This document shows positions 1 through 10,590 of a DNA stretch of 44,776 bases, in pieces (within the stretch, counting starts at the first letter, position 1; each line of letters starts with the position of its first letter). Both the position numbers and the translations under genes were made by a program. This DNA comes from Cristatella mucedo. Lineage: Eukaryota; Bryozoa; Phylactolaemata; Cristatellidae. Location: positions 6,362,001 to 6,406,776 of the forward strand of contig WPIO01000020.1 in assembly GCA_009760855.2 (NCBI GenBank), written 5' to 3'. The notes under the pieces were generated by a model, which saw nothing but the letters and a program-made list of their open reading frames with translations, made no database searches and was not told where the DNA came from.

Positions 1-164
1 AAAAGAAATCATGCAATTGAAATTACTCAGCGAAGTCGCACGTTTTTTGCTGTAGTTCTCGATGCAATACCAATATTTGGTACTTAATGTGCAAAGCCAG
101 TTGAGAAAATTCCCGGTACTTACACGGCGTCATAAGCAACTCTCTGCATTCTAACAAAACGTAC

Positions 165-380
165 CGGCATAAAAAAATCCAGCTTTTGCCAGAATTTCGG
201 GAGACTGGAGAGCCCACATGGGCCAAGAGCTGAACGTCTGCAGACGACGCGCCTCCACGGCGTACTCAGGATGCTTGGGCTTGGAGGTTGATACTCCTGG
301 AAGCGGCTCACCCGATCCTCCAACTGAGAAATATTTATCGCCGTCCACCAGATTTAGAGGTCGGATTCCAAAATGATTAT
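165..380 (-). CDS. IAP-like gene, exon with first half of BIR domain 2
   Basis: Minus-strand exon of 216 nt (72 codons). It encodes a linker and then the N-terminal half of a BIR zinc-binding domain: a Lys-His-Pro-Glu-Tyr lead-in, RRLQTFSSWP, and ending AGFFYAG. BIR domains of IAP proteins bind caspases or IAP-binding-motif peptides. The donor at 164 reads G|GTACGT and cuts after the AGFFYAG glycine, the same place where BIR1 is split. The acceptor CAG at 381-383 gives a phase-1 start, so the exon is symmetric (1-1). The zinc-binding half (CX2C, H, C) must lie beyond the left edge of the window. The acceptor has a weak pyrimidine tract; an alternative lies about 45 nt further upstream. Confidence 0.8.
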
Positions 381-475
381 CTGTAATGTCTGTAACGAAT
401 TTATTAGAGGACTACCAAAAGGTTCAAGTTAAAGAAGGTCAAGTTCTTGCCTTTTACGACAAAGGTCAGGTGCAA

Positions 476-2545
476 GAGCCTTGGCGGCATATGTGAAGCA
501 CCTGAATAGATAAAAAGTTATCTTAGCATGCGAAAACAGTGATTATAATTAATAATTGCTATATTCAATTGGCATGTTTCGGCTTTCTGTGGCAACAAAA
601 GCCACATTCTATCTAAAAAACGTGCTCAAACAGACTTTCAAGAACCTCCAGGCCATGCACGTTCATCGGCAACGGGTACTACGTTAATAAGGTCAAGAAC
701 AAAAAGCCCGTCTCCTGAAGACCCTATACCATCATCTCTGTGGTCTTCACTGGCAGGCCAACATAGACCTGCCATAACCAAGATTTTGAATGCTTCTTTG
801 CAAAAAGGGTTCGTCCCCAAGTCCTCCAAACCAGAAATCGCTAGACCCATACATAAAGAGCCTGAATTAGACACAATGGTCCTTGCAAACTAACGTCCCG
901 TTTCCCTTCTTCCTTTCTTGTCGATGATTCTTGAAAAAATTGTTGCTAAGCAGCTGGTTGGATATATTGAAAAGAATGAAATGTCGGAAACATTTCAATC
1001 AGGGTTCAAGAGGCAGCACTCCACTGAAACTGCTCTCCTGCGTGTTAAATATGACATTCTACGTGGTAACGATGACAGGAATGTCACTGCCCTAGCTCTG
1101 CTAGATCTGTCTGCTGCCTTCGACACCATTGATCACGAAGTGCTGCTTGAACGATTGAGAACAACGATCGGTCTGGCAGACGAGGCACTGACGTCGTTTA
1201 CATCGTACATGTATGATCGGTGTTCAATCCGTGTCATTTGGGGTTCAGGTCTCACACACGAGAAGGGTCACTTGTGGAGTCCCTCAATGGTCCGTACTCG
1301 GTTCTTGGCTGTTCCATTTGCATTTACATTTACACTACTCCATTTACACTCAATATCTGGAAAAGTGAATAAGGCTTACAGAATGGGATATCACTTTTAT
1401 GCTGACGCTTCTCAGCTGAATTTGTCAAACCGTGGGGGTCTGCTACAGCAACTGAGAAACTGAATGCTAGCCTTGCCGACATTCGATCCTAGATGTCTGA
1501 GAATTTCTTGAAACTAAATGACGATAATACTGAACTGCTACTCATAGGACACCCTGAGCATGTAGCTGGATTAGAAGGCTTTGCTCTTCTAATAGGTGAT
1601 GCTGTTGTGCGACCATCACCACGTGCTCGCAATATAGGTGTCGTTTTCGACAGCTGCCTCAATTTTAAAAGTTTCACTCAGACGACTGCCTCTACAGCTA
1701 GCCATCACGTCCGATCCATAAACAAGATTATCAGCTGCCTTCCACAGTGGCATGCAAAAGATTTAACTAGCTCCTTAGTTCTGTGTCGGCTTGATAATTG
1801 TAATTACCTTTTAGCTGGGCTACCAAAAAAAGCAACTAGGCCACTGCAGCTGGCTATGAATATGGCTGCAAGGCTAGTCTTCAAGTCCCAGAGGTATGAG
1901 CACGTGTCTCCTTTGCTAAAAGAGCTAGGATGGCTGCCGGTTGATCAACGCATACAGAGCAAAGTTCTTACGCTGACCCACAAGGTTAGCCACGGCTTGG
2001 CTCCTTCGTACCTAGCTGAACTGCTGCATCAGTTTCAGCATCTTCTTGCCCTCAGTTCCTGTGTGGACAATAAATTAGCTGCTCCATTGTTCTGCTTAAA
2101 GACCGTTGGCGACAGAAACTTTAGCTCTGCAGGTCCGAGACTGTACAACTCGCTTCCACAATTCTTATGCAACAACTACTCTCCTGCTGCCGACTATGGC
2201 CCATCCTTTTCAGCAGTCCAGAGCTGCTGTCCTTACTACTCACTACCTCAAGCTGCTCTCCTGACTCTGCAATGCTTCCCAATTTCTCTTTGTCGTGTGA
2301 GACAAAGTCTGTTGGCTACCAAATGGGTAACGAAAGCCGCTAAGGCTGTGAGTGCCCATACAAAAATTTCCTTTCTAACACCCACACAGTCTTTATGACT
2401 TTGTGGAGTTACAGACGGAGATACATTGCTTGATGTTATCACCAATATTCGTCTGATCAAGCTGTCTTAACAGCATTTGCAAAGTGCCTACAAAGAGATT
2501 CAGTTTTTCTGAGTGTTATACAAAAGTACTATTATTATTATTATC
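476..2545 (+). mobile_element. CR1/L2-group LINE, degenerate, with 3' tail
   Basis: Non-LTR retrotransposon remnant. Frames 918-1463 and 1493-2398 encode reverse transcriptase and the C-terminal region typical of the CR1/L2 group. RT motif A is visible as LLDLSAAFDTIDHE. The motif C box reads FYADA where the active form is FYADD, so the second catalytic Asp is lost. Upstream, about 690-900 keeps the conserved region before the RT but with stops. The C-terminal part (about 1900-2200) has the GLAPSY and SAGPRLYNSLP signatures. The element ends in an (ATT)n-type tail near 2530-2545, as in L2/CR1 elements. It sits in an intron of the IAP-like gene, in opposite orientation. Confidence 0.88.
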
Positions 2546-2552
2546 CATCAAC

Positions 2553-2614
2553 TTTCTTAAGCAGACATTCGAGAACATTCAGGCCATGCACATTCACTGC
2601 CACCGGATGCTAAG
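2553..2614 (+). mobile_element. Short LINE fragment
   Basis: About 60 nt resembling positions 620-680 of the LINE just upstream (shared cagacattcgagaacattcaggccatgcac-like text, with the ggatgctaagggtact end). It is a separate internal piece following the (ATT)n tail of the first LINE. Its right edge coincides with the left boundary of the large block repeated at 39.2 kb. Confidence 0.6.
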
Positions 2615-2963
2615 GGTACTACTTATCGTCCTTCTAAATAACTAGCTACTGACATATCCAAAGAGTCGACGTGACAGCCATCGACCATGTACAACCTAAC
2701 GTGTCGTACACTATTTAAGGACTGGCATGATGGTAAATCTGCTTGTCAGACATGACAGTATGTAAGTTTACACAAAAATTTGATGGCCATGCAGTGGCGT
2801 GTCAGCCCGTTCCCACTTTTAAAGCTGCAGATAGCTCTGCTTGTCCTATTGCAATGAGAACAACTGCAGTTTCCAGCCATGGCATGGATTCAGTGAATAC
2901 TTACAATCTCTGCAGACAGCATATCACACCTGCAGGGTTCACGGCCTCTAAATTTTCACTTAC

Positions 2964-3197
2964 CACCTGAAGGTCTGCCACCCGAAGCAAAGAGGCTTGT
3001 CCCGCTGCTAAACGGTTGACCAGTGATCATGCCACCACCAGGCCGTCCCTGACTGATAGGTAAGTTGCCACACTCCAGACCCATCACCAATCGGCAGTAG
3101 CTGAAGTGCACCCTGTGCTCGTTCATGGCGCTGTCACCACGCTCCCAGTTGCGTAGTACACCTCGGCAGAAAGCGCACTGGACACGATCGTGAACGC
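2964..3197 (-). CDS. IAP-like gene, exon with zinc-binding half of BIR domain 1
   Basis: Minus-strand exon of 234 nt (78 codons). The acceptor TTTTTCTGTAG lies at 3198 and the consensus donor G|GTAAGT at 2963, both phase 1. It encodes VHDRVQCAFC, then sixteen residues to His and six more to Cys. This is the exact CX2C-X16-H-X6-C zinc ligand pattern of BIR domains, with the expected Trp (NWERGD) between. After the domain comes a Gly/Ser-rich linker ending ASGGRPSG. Joined to the exon at 3797-4117 it makes one complete BIR domain of IAP type. Its counterpart at 39556-39788 is one base shorter. Confidence 0.93.
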
Positions 3198-3796
3198 CTA
3201 CAGAAAAACCAAGCAGGTCGGTGTGAGGCCTTGCAACAGCTAACAGTATGCTCAAGACACGTGGCTTGCAACAGGAAACGCTACTCACTCACGAAGAAGC
3301 TACCTGTACTGAGCACAAGCCCAGTGTGTGCAGACTGATAAACTATGCTCGAGAAACGCACAAGTATTGCAGCCTGTCATCACCGACGACATCCCAGCCA
3401 TAAATGAACGGTGCGAGTAAATCTAATGCATCTTGCACAATTTCGTTCTACTGCAATACAGCAGAGAGCTTGGCTTATTTTCTAATTGTTCTCCAGCTTA
3501 TAACATTTTATTCGGACAATAACTTTTCTTTGATAGGACACTGCAGCTATTTGTATAGAGCAGTAAATTTAGAATATGCAAAGCAGTAAACATTGTTCTA
3601 AAGAAACCTTAGCGGTTGCTATTCGGCATGAGGAATGGCGTAACCTGCTCGGAAGACTTGCTAGCTTCAATTTTGCATCACCAGCCAGTGATCACACATT
3701 CACAGCTTCACCGGAGAACGCCTAGAACCCACCAAGTAAAGCCAAGAAACAGCAGCTTTGTAACAAAACGGCAACTCGCGCTCAACGCGACCATAC
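3198..3796 (-). other. Intron between the two BIR1 exons
   Basis: About 600 nt between donor GTATGG (3791-3796) and acceptor TTTTTCTGTAG (3198-3208), read on the minus strand. The small open frames inside it have no coding signature that I recognise. The same intron is at 39789-40388. Confidence 0.75.
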
Positions 3797-4117
3797 CCGT
3801 GTAGTAGAACCCAGCCGCTGCAAGCTCCTCCGGAGGCATAATCTCGCGAATTGGCCACAAGCCGGAGCCAAAGGTCCTCAGTCGTTCGGCTTCACTTCGC
3901 ATGAGCTGCTCCCGTTCCTCGGGTTGAAGTGCCATGAGATTACGCACAAAATCCTGCTCACTTGTGCGGTCAGCACTATGCAGCGTGTATGTGGCAACCG
4001 GTGGAACATAGGCTTCTATAAAATCTGTCAGGAAAAATCGTGGCAGTTGGAACTTCTTGTCGCCGACCTTGGTATCCAGCTCATATTCCATTCCATCCTC
4101 GTGGCAAATGGCTCTGC
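3797..4117 (-). CDS. IAP-like gene, exon with extension and first half of BIR domain 1
   Basis: Minus-strand exon of 321 nt (107 codons), phase 1 at both ends. The acceptor is TCTTTTAG at 4118 and the donor G|GTATGG at 3796. The first ~45 residues (starting RAICHEDGMEYELD, including FFLTDFIEAYVPP) precede the BIR core and match no domain I recognise. The next ~35 form an acidic helical lead-in (PEEREQLMRSEAERL). The BIR N-half follows: RLRTFGSGLWPI, then PPEELAAAGFYYTG at the junction. IAPs regulate caspases and NF-kB signalling. The acceptor with two G residues keeps the frame here; the right-hand copy has lost one base and is out of frame. Confidence 0.9.
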
Positions 4118-4764
4118 CTAAAAGATTCGTCGAAGTCTTCACCACTCTCACATATTGCTGGCACTCCAATCAGTGTCACCTGCTATGTGAGGAGGCTATG
4201 CCTGGTGAAGCATTTCAGCTAGGTATGGAGAAGCCAAGCCGCGGCAACCTTGCCGGTCAGCTTAAGAACTTCACTCTGTACCAGACATGGGAAAACTACG
4301 GCCGGTGGGTCATATACGGCCCATTGTGCTTTCAATCGGCCGCCGAACTCGTCCACGTTATATTATTAAATTAAATTTTATTACAAAGACACCTCAATCA
4401 TTTCACCTAGCTGTAATTCCCAACCTTTCCCCAGCAGATGGCAAAACCCGAAGACATTGACCCTTGAGTGTGATGCATTACGGTTACTCTCTATTTCATT
4501 TTGTCGCTTTGTACTTTACGAAGGCCGCGAGTAAAATAATAATAATACAAATAATAAAATAAACGAATAATTAAAATAATAATAATACGCAGGCCATGAG
4601 TAAAAGAAGAAACGAAAAGTAGACCTGCAGGCGTTCAGTAAAAATGAGTGGACCGAAGAAAAGAAAAGTAGACAGTGAGTGCCGAGTGTTCAATAAAGAG
4701 TGGACAAGAAAATTGTTTTTGACTGAACTCCGATCAACAGCTTAATTTCTGATATGCCAATAAA
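4118..4764. other. Non-coding stretch upstream of BIR1, with AT-rich tract
   Basis: Intron or upstream sequence of the IAP-like gene. About 4190-4345 is a CpG-rich patch that stays open for ~45 codons on either strand but resembles nothing I know. About 4533-4592 is an (AAT)/(AAAT)-rich tract. No exon can be supported. Confidence 0.5.
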
Positions 4765-5530
4765 CTCTCGAGTGCGCTGGCTAAGTTGGGCAAAGTCTTT
4801 CAAAGAGTTTGGAAGCTGAAGGAGGAGATTGCTGCATTTTTGGAGTTAATGGGGAGATCCAAAGAATTTCCCGAGCTAAGTGACTGGCTTTATGAATTTG
4901 CGTTTGCTGTAGACATACTTTCCCACATGAATGAGCTGAACACCAAGCTACAGGGGAAAGATCAATTTGTGCACGACATGTACACAAATGTTAGGGCCTT
5001 CAAATTCAAGCTGACTCTTTTTTCCAGACAAATTTCAAACAAATCTTTCATTCATTTCACCAAGCTAGCCATGCACGCTAGCCATGCAGGAAGAGGCGAC
5101 CCTAAACTCGCAGAAATACAGCAAATCACTGGAGGACTTGCACGGAGAATTCTCCCGTCACTACTGTGACTTTGACAAAATTGAAAAGTCACTTCATCTG
5201 GTTCCTGTCCCTTGTCACAACACCCTGAAATAGCACAACGGGAGCTGCAGTTGGAACTGATAGATCTTCAGTCTGACTCTGTACTAAAGAAGAATTGCTT
5301 GCACTCCATGCTGTGTCACCTGCTACATCATAGCGCTAGAAGGCCCTGCAACTAAACGATGGTGACAAAAGTAGTGGCACATCCTTAACAATAGCAGCAT
5401 TAGCTATTCTGAGAAGGCAAGTTGAAATGTTTGAACGTGTCAAGCAACTAAGCAATACGAACATGCTAAAAGACATGTCGAGATCAGATTTCAAAGCACG
5501 GAGCAACTAAATTCTGGATTTCTAATCGTT
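4765..5530 (+). pseudogene. hAT (Charlie-like) transposase fragment, left copy
   Basis: A plus-strand frame at 4786-5169 and continuing frames to ~5520 resemble the hAT transposase part of GTF2IRD2-type proteins. Visible segments are VWKLKEEIAAFLELMG, FAFAVDILSHMNELNTKL, FVHDMYTNVRAFKFKLTLF, and later KSLHLV and RELQLELIDLQSDSVL. Frameshifts and stops interrupt it, for example near 5040-5170 and 5330. The N-terminal zinc finger and most of the catalytic core are absent, so it is an inactive fragment. Diverged copies lie in every 9.3 kb unit. Confidence 0.8.
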
Positions 5531-7492
5531 CTTGCCTCTGTAATACTACCATGCACGTGCACACGAGCACTCAATAAATCTGCAGGTGTTCGTCATTTTA
5601 GGCTTACTCCTTCTCAAGCTATGCTAAAACAATCTGAAATACATTTTGGGGCTCCTCTTACAGAACCTACTCCTCTGGTCAATGTCGTCTTCCTATCCTT
5701 CCAATTAATCGAAGGCCATCACAGACCAAGCTTTTATTTTGCTTGCAGGATACAATTTTTGTTTCGAGAATGTTTCAATGGTCAAGTGACCGAGACAAGT
5801 GCACGACAAATAAATGCTATGCGAAAAGAACCAGCTAGTGTTCAAAGAAATTAAAATTGCAAACCAGCATGGTGCCGGTGGCACTACCATACGTTCTATT
5901 TGGTCAAAGCCTGAAACGTTTGGTTGAATGACTTTGAGACATGACTTGAAAGATGAAATTTAATGTCAGAAAACAGGCAACACTGGGTAATAATCAGGTG
6001 ATCATTATTTGAAAAATTTCGTATGAGAAGCAAGTTTGACTTCGCTGCTACCATATCTACAGAGCCGATGAAATATGTCTTAACCGAGGGAATTAAAAAA
6101 CTGTGCTCTAATTGGCATGCCAGAAAAAAAAAGACTTGGAGCACTGATGTAAAGATAAAGGTAATGGGGCCATCAATCACAGGAGTCCATATGCTGCATC
6201 AACCATGTGGCTCATAGAGCTCGGTCAATTTTGGTTTCGTAACCTGTATCCCAATTAAAACTTTCTAGCTGAATAAAAGTCAGAAGCACACTAAAAGTAG
6301 AATTTCCGTGACCGAAGCTATAAAGGGAAAAAAGGTGGCATCGGACCAATTATTAATGGCATGGCAATTAATCAGAAGCTGGCGATAAGTGTAACAAAAA
6401 GTAACTTAAATTATTGGCTGCAGGTGAAAGCTCAGGCAGTGATCTGCCATCCATTCTAATATGGGAGTCCATATGCTTCATCAACTAAATGGCTCATACA
6501 ACTTTGGGAGCTAGGTCAATTCTGGTTCCTTAACATGAACCCCTAAACACCAGCACGATGAATAGAAATCAGAGGTGCATTAAGAGTGGGAAGCATTTCC
6601 ACACGCCCAAAGCTTTACAGACAACAGGAGGAGCAACGGACAACAGTCACTGGTAGGGCAACTAATCAGAAGCTGACACCAAAACTAAAGGCAACTTAAA
6701 TAATAAGCTGCAGGTTAAAGCTCAGGCCCTGATCTGACATCCATTCAAATGACAGAAGCTCAGAATTATCAAGGTCAATGAAAGCCCACGGTAGAATAGC
6801 TATCGTCACTACCTCATCGCTCAACTTTAAGCATTCGAAGGGCATCCAACATTTTAAGCTCCATGAACACAAGAAGAAGGAAGAGAATTGCTGACAAAGG
6901 AAGCATAAAACACGACGAAAAATACGAACACGAACACACCCTACTCGAGAAAATCGAGACTACGGCTGGAAAAAGTAGTCAGTTAGCCATCTCTGAGGGT
7001 CATGAATTCACTTTTATTGGTTTCAAAAAACACGGCTTCATACATCAGATGTAAAGTTAGTGTTAACATACCCATTTCAGAGAGCTAAATAGAAGTTGCT
7101 TGTTGCTACTAGGATAGGTTTTCTGACACTTCTATATACGCCATGCTCAGCATCCCATACATACCGTATTGACTCTTACAATTTTGCTTTTTGAGACTGT
7201 TTAGAATAGTTGGAGGTGAGGCTTTTCTTTTTGGCAGCCGGCCCCTTGTTATGTCAGAAGTCTCCGGCACACGTGGGGTGCCACAATGCATGGGTAAGAC
7301 GTCACTTTAACCACTGAACCACAAAATGACTTCTTTAGGCCATGCATGAAAGCCTCTCGACAATAGCAAGCTTCAGTACCACCCCTTTTTAACACCTAGT
7401 TTGTGATAACCAACAATTTGTCCTACTGATTTTGGTGCTTTATTCTTTGTCTATTCAATGGCAGGAGGATGCAGTGTGAACAGTCAAATCGT
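5531..7492. other. Non-coding, paralogous to the unit interior
   Basis: No gene supported. The whole stretch aligns by eye with 15010-16680 of unit 1 as an older, clearly diverged duplicate, and with 42150-44495 as the recent right-hand copy. It contains two internally similar pieces, about 6170-6450 and 6460-6740, each with a ggagtccatatgct..catcaac motif and an aatcagaagctg motif. This is a small internal duplication that the unit version lacks. Confidence 0.6.
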
Positions 7493-7553
7493 ACACACAC
7501 ACACACACACACACTCAAAGGAGCACACACACACACTGCACGCACACACACAC

Positions 7554-7629
<76 letters not shown>
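7493..7629. repeat. (AC)n microsatellite
   Basis: Interrupted at its left end by caaaggag and tgcacg pieces. The last ~70 nt are pure AC dinucleotide. The apparent His-Thr and Cys-Val open frames across it are artefacts of the repeat. Confidence 0.97.
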
Positions 7630-7630
<1 letters not shown>

Positions 7631-8310
7631 CCTCATGAAAAGGAAACTTGCAAAATTAGAAAGTGAAATTACTATTGTTCCAGCAGAACTGAGTTCTCTA
7701 GTGTAACACTAACTGAGTGTTCGTGGCTTTGAGAAGTTAAAGATTGCGACACATTTCATGTGCATTTGTAATGCCAATGCTCACTTGGATTTCTCGTACA
7801 CCAGATCGGTGCTAGAAATACTCCCAGTTTAGAACTGACATACACGGCAGACTAAAAACACTTAGCTTAGCAATCTCTGCACGACTTATATGGCGATACG
7901 AAGATGGGTCGCACGGTTAAAATCGGCATTATGATATCGAACACCTAGACCGACCGTGAAGAATCCCCCAAAGACAGAATGGTGTTGCTATGCAGAAAAG
8001 TGTAAGTCGAAGAACGATTAAAAAAACGTGATAATTGAGCCACATTTCGACATTCGTCCCACAACGTTTCCATAAGATCACAAGTGAACATATGCAAACA
8101 CACTCACTCACACACATACAAGCATTGACACACAAGGGGGCATGCAGCCACATAAGGTGCTCTCTAAAGTAAAGCAATCATAGTTCGGCACCAGTGCAAA
8201 CACTTGCAAAGGCCAGCATTCAACACTGTTACAGACCAACTAAGTATTTTCATACCTAGCAGTCGTTCGAAAAACGTTCATTGACAGCTAGTTCACATAC
8301 ACTGTATCTT
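7630..8310. other. Non-coding left flank of the array
   Basis: No gene seen. It matches 16796-16980 of unit 1 in its right part as a diverged paralogue (shared acttgcaa, tcagacca/cagaccaa and ttgccgaattt/tttccgaattt text). Confidence 0.55.
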
Positions 8311-8319
8311 TCCGAATTT

Positions 8320-8467
8320 AACTAGCCGTGATGGCACACTAGGTATGGCGGTTGTTTCACGACCTCGGTCCCGAGGTCGTGGGTTCGATTCCTGCGGTGG
8401 GTGATTCTGTATCGCCATTGCAAGCAGTGGTGATAGCCGTAAAGGCTCTTCTGTCGCTATACAAAAA
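8320..8467 (+). mobile_element. tRNA-derived SINE, unit 1
   Basis: A tRNA-like head has a box A-like TGGCACACTAGG at 8332-8343 and an excellent box B GGTTCGATTCC at 8382-8392, enclosed in a paired T-arm (GTGGG / CCTGC). An unrelated body and a short A-rich end (acaaaaa) follow. The diverged paralogue at 16968-17000 lacks the insert, which supports a real insertion. Between box A and box B is an 11-bp perfect stem (8358-8381) with a two-base loop, much longer than an anticodon arm. Compared with units 2 and 3, one c is missing near 8354. Confidence 0.72.
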
Positions 8468-8796
8468 GAGGCTGTTTAATCAGCTAGGATTTAAAAGCTA
8501 CCTAACACAACCAAGAAAGCAGCTTTGGCAAGTAGATGCTAAATAAAAGGTTTCGTCCAAAGCGGAAGGTAAATAGTTGCACACATCTCGTGACTTGCCT
8601 GCACCACGACTAAATTCAAGTCTACCGGGAAGTTAGACTTAAGAGCCTAACTTCTGGTCAAAGTCCAATGCTATACCTTGACAATATGGGAAAGTTAGGC
8701 ACAGCAGATTTCGTAAATTAACCTCAGAAATATCAGCTGACTGTACAACAGACTATTATCAATAGGTCATAAATGGCCACATGTCTAAAGCCTTAC

Positions 8797-9117
8797 CATC
8801 ATGAGGATTGTAGCCAGTATCTTTAATGACATCATCTTCACCAGAACCAACATGTTTTGACTTTTGTCTTCCCTCGATAATGCAGACAGATGGTGTGAAA
8901 TCAGCCTCCTGCCAACTGGCATTCTCCTTCGGTTGGACTGCCTCAACGATGCGATCGTTATTTGACTGGCTTCGTATGGACTGGATTGAAATTCTTCTGC
9001 GTCCGGTTCCTTGGTAAAAGTGCCTGACTGGTAGCTTTAAAGTATGCAGGTTAATACAGGATGCTAATCGCAAGGAAAGCCGTGAGATGAAGACTGCACT
9101 GGTCTCCGATACAAGCC
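8797..9117 (-). CDS. Repeated exon M1, unit 1
   Basis: Minus-strand exon of 321 nt (107 codons), acceptor TTCTGATTCTGCAG at 9118 and donor G|GTAAGG at 8796, phase 1 at both ends. It encodes a polar, probably disordered segment. The second half (IISxGRQKSK-like, reading SVCIIEGRQKSKHVGSGED, then DVIKDTGYNPHD) clearly matches M3 and M4, and its end matches M2. No signal peptide, membrane segment or known domain is visible. Strand, phase and symmetry match the BIR exons downstream at 4117 and 3197, so it probably belongs to the same gene. That link is inference; transcripts would be needed to prove it. Confidence 0.62.
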
Positions 9118-10299
9118 CTGCAGAATCAGAAGTCAGACTCACCATTCACCTGCTAAACAACCAATCCCAGTTAGAAGCCTCAAACAATACGATGTCAACC
9201 GATCCTGTGTGGCCAAAAGACACAAGTCAAAGTTTAATCGCCAGTGTCTCGAGCTCGGTAATCGAATTCTTCGTTGTGGCATCCACGTACAGTAACCTAC
9301 TCTGACCTTTTCATTCCTTAATACAATGCAGCAGCGAGGTAAGAACCTCATGTCGATAACTGACTGCATGCATCGATTTTCGACAGGGAATACACTAACT
9401 GCTGTCACCATAAGAATGAGAGTATGTACCTTTACGAAGTGGTAACTTCAATGTATAAGGCATCACAATTAGTCCTGTTAACCCTATAGAAAGGCATACC
9501 AGCCACAGTAGCTTCCGCCATGCCGTATGGTTTTTTCATAAACGCGTACAGTGGCGTTACCGATAAGTTAGCAGCGAAGCAGCTTAAACCAGCACATTGC
9601 AGCTTATAGAACTGCCACTTTAAAAGACAGTTAAATATTGTCGGTGTGCTAACATGTATGACATTAACTGGCTAGGACATTATTGACCTGCTCTTCCTTG
9701 CAAAGATGTCGCTCAAGCCTATTTCCTTGCCCAAAAACTCCTCAGTGGCGATGTCAACTGCTATTTAAAGAGCAGCATAAACGAGGCGGTACCAATCGCG
9801 TGACTAGACTACGGCATGACTTTGGGAAAATTACAGGTTGCCTATTATAAGGCTAGACTGGACCGAACTGGCCTAAGCAGTAGCATCTGGCAGGCAGCAA
9901 AAGATCAAAGGCAGAGGTGACCAGCTACAAAAACTTGCCACACAGCACGAATACAAAGGAACGAGAATTAGAATATGATATAAATACTATAGAATAGAAA
10001 CAAAATAAATAATAAATAATAAAATAAAATAATAAAAATAAATAAATAAAATGAATTCCTTCACCCCTTCTAGATCATACACAGTAAGAGCACACTACAG
10101 CTGTCGTGATTAGCATATATTCGGCAAGTAGGAGGGGAGCTAAGAGTAGGTCCAGTTGTAGTTCCAAATTTCCAGGTGACAATGAGAATATTAAAAAGAT
10201 AGGCACCACAGAATGTGCAAAACAACCGGCAAAATATCGCGTGACCATGCCATACATGCTTATCAATAAGTTCACAAAGGCTACTTGACCCTAGGTTAC
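9118..10299. other. Intron-like sequence between M2 and M1, with AT-rich tract
   Basis: No further exon is supported, although small frames on both strands are preserved in all three units because the units are nearly identical. About 9995-10052 is an (AAAT)/(AAT)-rich simple repeat. About 10100-10299 resembles the sequence next to M3 (17165-17264) and M4 (35960-36092), which shows that the duplicated module includes intron sequence. Confidence 0.55.
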
Positions 10300-10590
10300 C
10301 GACATGTGGATTGTAGCCGATACCTTTGTCGACGTGATCTTGGCAAGACGTAGGAGAGTTAGATTCTTGCAGTTCCTTGCCAAAATGATCAGAATGTAAG
10401 ACATTCGAGCTCCGGGAACGCCCATCGTCCTTTGCTAGTTCTGCAAATTTGCTGTGATCGCCATGTGCATGGGACTGGCTATTACAAGGAGACTGTATTA
10501 AACTGCTTTCCACTTCAGTTTCCGTGGCAGAACTGCCCGACAGAGAGTTGACGTTGGATATGTCAGATTGCTGTGATGGCAGACCAGTGA
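10300..10590 (-). CDS. Repeated exon M2, unit 1
   Basis: Minus-strand exon of 291 nt (97 codons), acceptor TTTCTTTGCAG at 10591 and donor G|GTAACC at 10299, phase 1 both sides. The translation starts TGLPSQQSDISNVNSLSGSS, is rich in Ser, Asp and His, and ends QDHVDKGIGYNPHVG, matching the M-exon signature. Unit 1 differs from units 2 and 3 at 10327, 10340, 10390, 10392 and 10437. Four of these five changes alter residues (Lys/Glu, Asp/Asn, Ser/Tyr, Leu/Gln), whereas several kb of neighbouring intron show almost none. The donor is weaker than that of M1. Confidence 0.62.

Larger units (their letters stand above)
2612..7772. repeat. Left copy of ~5.2 kb block repeated at 39.2-44.8 kb
   Basis: From tactacttatcgtcc onward this block matches 39207-44776 in the same orientation, including both BIR exons, the AT-rich tract, the hAT fragment and the (AC)n region. 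The match runs to the end of the window, so the full length is unknown. In this left copy both BIR1 exons are in frame and their lengths are multiples of three. The left copy is therefore the better representative of the real sequence. Confidence 0.92.

Noticed and set aside
4190-4380. Additional exon on either strand in the CpG-rich patch
   Set aside because: Open for only ~45 codons with no convincing splice sites, and frames differ between the two copies.
7423-7706. Open frames of His-Thr or Cys-Val repeats
   Set aside because: They are translations of the (AC)n microsatellite, with no independent coding support.
8320-8402. Functional tRNA gene
   Set aside because: Box B and the T-arm are good, but the ends do not form an acceptor stem and the anticodon arm is an 11-bp palindrome. 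A SINE head fits better.
9087-9411. Plus- and minus-strand frames next to M1, preserved in all units
   Set aside because: Preservation only reflects near-identical units. The frames cross the M1 acceptor and show no splice or domain signal of their own.
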